Shown here: piece after piece, positions 62,844 to 64,000 of the stretch
Numbering within the stretch: position 1 is the first letter of the stretch
Layout of the letters: each line of letters begins with the position of its first letter
NCBI RefSeq assembly: GCF_011752975.1
Contig: NZ_VWWP01000006.1
Location: 186,001 to 250,000, forward strand
Length of the DNA: 64,000 bases
Source of the DNA: Chryseobacterium sp. Tr-659
GTDB taxonomy: Bacteria; Bacteroidota; Bacteroidia; Flavobacteriales; Weeksellaceae
Direction: 5' to 3'
Notes under the pieces: generated by a model
Database searches by the model: none
What the model was told of the DNA's origin: nothing
The model's input: the letters and a program-made list of their open reading frames with translations, nothing else
Program-made: the position numbers and the translations under genes

Positions 62844-63542
62844 TTATATGGTTTTGTTTTTAAGTTCTTTATATTTTGATCGGCCTACAGGTAGTATCTC
62901 GCCGGTTTTAAGCAATACACTATAACGTGTTCCGGTGTTCACAAGCATTTTTTCAACCTGCAGAAAGTTTACCAGATAGGATTTGTGAATCCGTTCAAAT
63001 TGATCAGGAAGAAGCTGATGTAATAATTCAAGAGATTTATCATGCAGTTCAGTCCGTCCGTTATTAAGATGCAGTTCGGTATATATTCCGGCCCCTTTGA
63101 TATAAATTACTTCCGCTATATTGATGAGCCGTACCTGCCCCGCCTTCTTTACGGCCAGGTATTTGAGATCTTCTTCAGCCTTTACAGCAGGGCTGACAAA
63201 CCGGGTCAAGGCTTTAAAAAATCTTTCCTGATCAAAAGGTTTAGGAACAAAATCGAGTACACCATACGCAAATGCGGTGATTGCTTTATCAATATTGGCA
63301 GAAACAATAATCGTATGAAAAGAAGCAGCTACCATATGTTCCAATACTTCAAACCCATTATCTCCATTGAGATTAAGATCAAGTAACAGAAGATCAGGAA
63401 GCTGGATTGCCATCTGATCAAGACCTCTCTGCAAAGAATCACAAATAGTAATCTCAACAGATGTACTGGCAAAAAATTCAATTGTCATACGCTCGAGACG
63501 ACGTGCAATCCTGGCCTCGTCTTCTATAATCAGAATATTCAT
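62844..63542 (-). CDS. LytTR-family response regulator
   Basis: ATG at 63542 (MNILIIEDEARIA) is chosen over an upstream frame extension because the receiver domain starts there and it overlaps the kinase stop by 4 bp. The receiver has the acidic pocket E7-D8, phospho-acceptor D55 in LLLLDLNLNG and K101 in FVPKPF. A LytTR DNA-binding domain follows (about residues 130-230: YLAVKKAGQVRLINIAEVIYIKGAGIYTELHL, then FERIHKSYLVN). It pairs with the kinase upstream. Target genes are unknown. Confidence 0.9.
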   Translation of the reverse strand: MNILIIEDEARIARRLERMTIEFFASTSVEITICDSLQRGLDQMAIQLPDLLLLDLNLNGDNGFEVLEHMVAASFHTIIVSANIDKAITAFAYGVLDFVPKPFDQERFFKALTRFVSPAVKAEEDLKYLAVKKAGQVRLINIAEVIYIKGAGIYTELHLNNGRTELHDKSLELLHQLLPDQFERIHKSYLVNFLQVEKMLVNTGTRYSVLLKTGEILPVGRSKYKELKNKTI

Positions 63543-64000
63543 GGTCTTAAAATATGAATTGTAGATATCCATCCATTTTCAACAGGAGCTGACTCGAATG
63601 TCCAGTTGTGTCCGTAACTTTCAGTGAGCCTTGCTTTTATATATTTAAAGCCATTTCCTCCGGATCGGCTTGTCAGTACCTTCCGGTTTTTTGCAAATGT
63701 TTCAAAAGTATATTGATGGGTCTTCTCTTTTAAACTATAAGAAAGTACAAATTTAACGGTATTTCCGGGAAGAGGTTCACTGTGGGTTATACCATTCTCC
63801 AGTAAGGTATGGATAATAGCCGGGGGAATCAATTGTTTTTCATCTATCCCAATTTCTTCCCATTGATAATTGATTTCCTTGCGAAAACCCATTATTGATA
63901 TATGTTGCCGGCAGAGCTCCAGTTCTTTTGTAATGGGAATCTGAGCCAGTTCGGAAATCTCGTTCATGATATCAAATTCTTTAGCCAACGCTTGTATAAA
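63539..64000 (-). CDS. Histidine kinase, C-terminal part (5' end outside window)
   Basis: The visible 153 residues are the end of a LytS/YehU-type sensor kinase. Present are the helix before the ATP-binding domain (PITKELELCRQHISIMGFR), the N-box region PPAIIHTLLENGITHSEP with N in LLENGI, and the Gly-rich SRSGGNGFKYIKARLTESYG loop. The final strands end at IHILRP. The frame stays open to the window edge, so the sensor domain lies beyond it. The stop overlaps the start of the response regulator. Confidence 0.85.
   Translation of the reverse strand, partial: FIQALAKEFDIMNEISELAQIPITKELELCRQHISIMGFRKEINYQWEEIGIDEKQLIPPAIIHTLLENGITHSEPLPGNTVKFVLSYSLKEKTHQYTFETFAKNRKVLTSRSGGNGFKYIKARLTESYGHNWTFESAPVENGWISTIHILRP

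Noticed and set aside
1-64000. tRNA or rRNA genes, insertion sequences, integrase or attachment sites
   Set aside because: I looked for cloverleaf-like segments, transposase motifs and flanking direct repeats and saw none, so the boundaries of the island cannot be set from this window.

Overview
The window is AT-rich DNA from a Bacteroidota bacterium, most likely a flavobacterium of the Weeksellaceae (Chryseobacterium or Elizabethkingia type). The reasons are the promoter boxes of the form TAnnTTTG, the near absence of Shine-Dalgarno sites, several Bacteroidota-style gene families and the low G+C. The genus is an inference. Most of the window (about 10.2 to 59.3 kb) is one locus for an extracellular contractile injection system (eCIS), a headless phage-tail-like particle of the Afp/PVC class, with payload toxins, immunity candidates, a lysis module and its own promoters.

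Layout. 1-8,404 (minus): a five-gene operon, visibly richer in G+C than the rest, with two very large beta-rich proteins, an endonuclease/exonuclease/phosphatase-fold protein and two small paralogues. 8,906-9,970 (minus): a secreted class C beta-lactamase-like serine hydrolase. 10,192-14,961 (minus): a 1,332-residue polymorphic toxin and two small downstream genes that look like immunity genes. 15,349-17,164 (minus): the eCIS tape-measure protein and a cysteine-rich protein. 17,598-41,331 (plus): the structural operon, holding the tail terminator (DUF4255), three sheaths, three tube proteins, a DUF5908 protein, a LysM protein, a VgrG-like spike, PAAR, gp25, two baseplate wedge proteins, two PKD-domain proteins and two small beta proteins. 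41,492-44,178: a LexA/CI-type repressor facing an operator-containing promoter, then small genes and a holin-like protein. 44,585-48,803: a second toxin with the same N-terminus but a PD-(D/E)xK nuclease C-terminus, and its immunity candidate. 49,068-54,633: a 17-residue-repeat protein and four related accessory proteins. 54,651-56,355: five tandem 273-nt units that look like a structured RNA. 56,376-59,338: the eCIS AAA+ ATPase, a spanin-like lipoprotein, a T4-type lysozyme and a small membrane protein. 59,370-64,000: a TIR protein, a GNAT acetyltransferase, a lipoprotein and a LytT/LytS-type two-component pair cut by the window edge.

Two observations stand out. First, one bipartite promoter recurs across the locus: a motif close to ACTGCAANNACAG, 42 or 43 nt, then a -7 box (T/G)AnnTTTG. 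It precedes the structural operon, the tape-measure operon, both toxins and several accessory genes, and it exists as a six-copy tandem array of period 112 bp. This suggests one dedicated activator turns on the particle and its cargo together. Second, the five-copy RNA-like array keeps every unit at exactly 273 nt while the linkers vary. It carries UUCG and GNRA tetraloop hairpins and a closing helix, and nearly all differences between copies preserve pairing.

A plausible working model (inference): DNA damage inactivates the S24 repressor. The operator-overlapped promoter then makes small regulators and the holin. An activator fires the bipartite promoters. Particles and toxins accumulate, and holin, spanin and lysozyme lyse the producer to release them.
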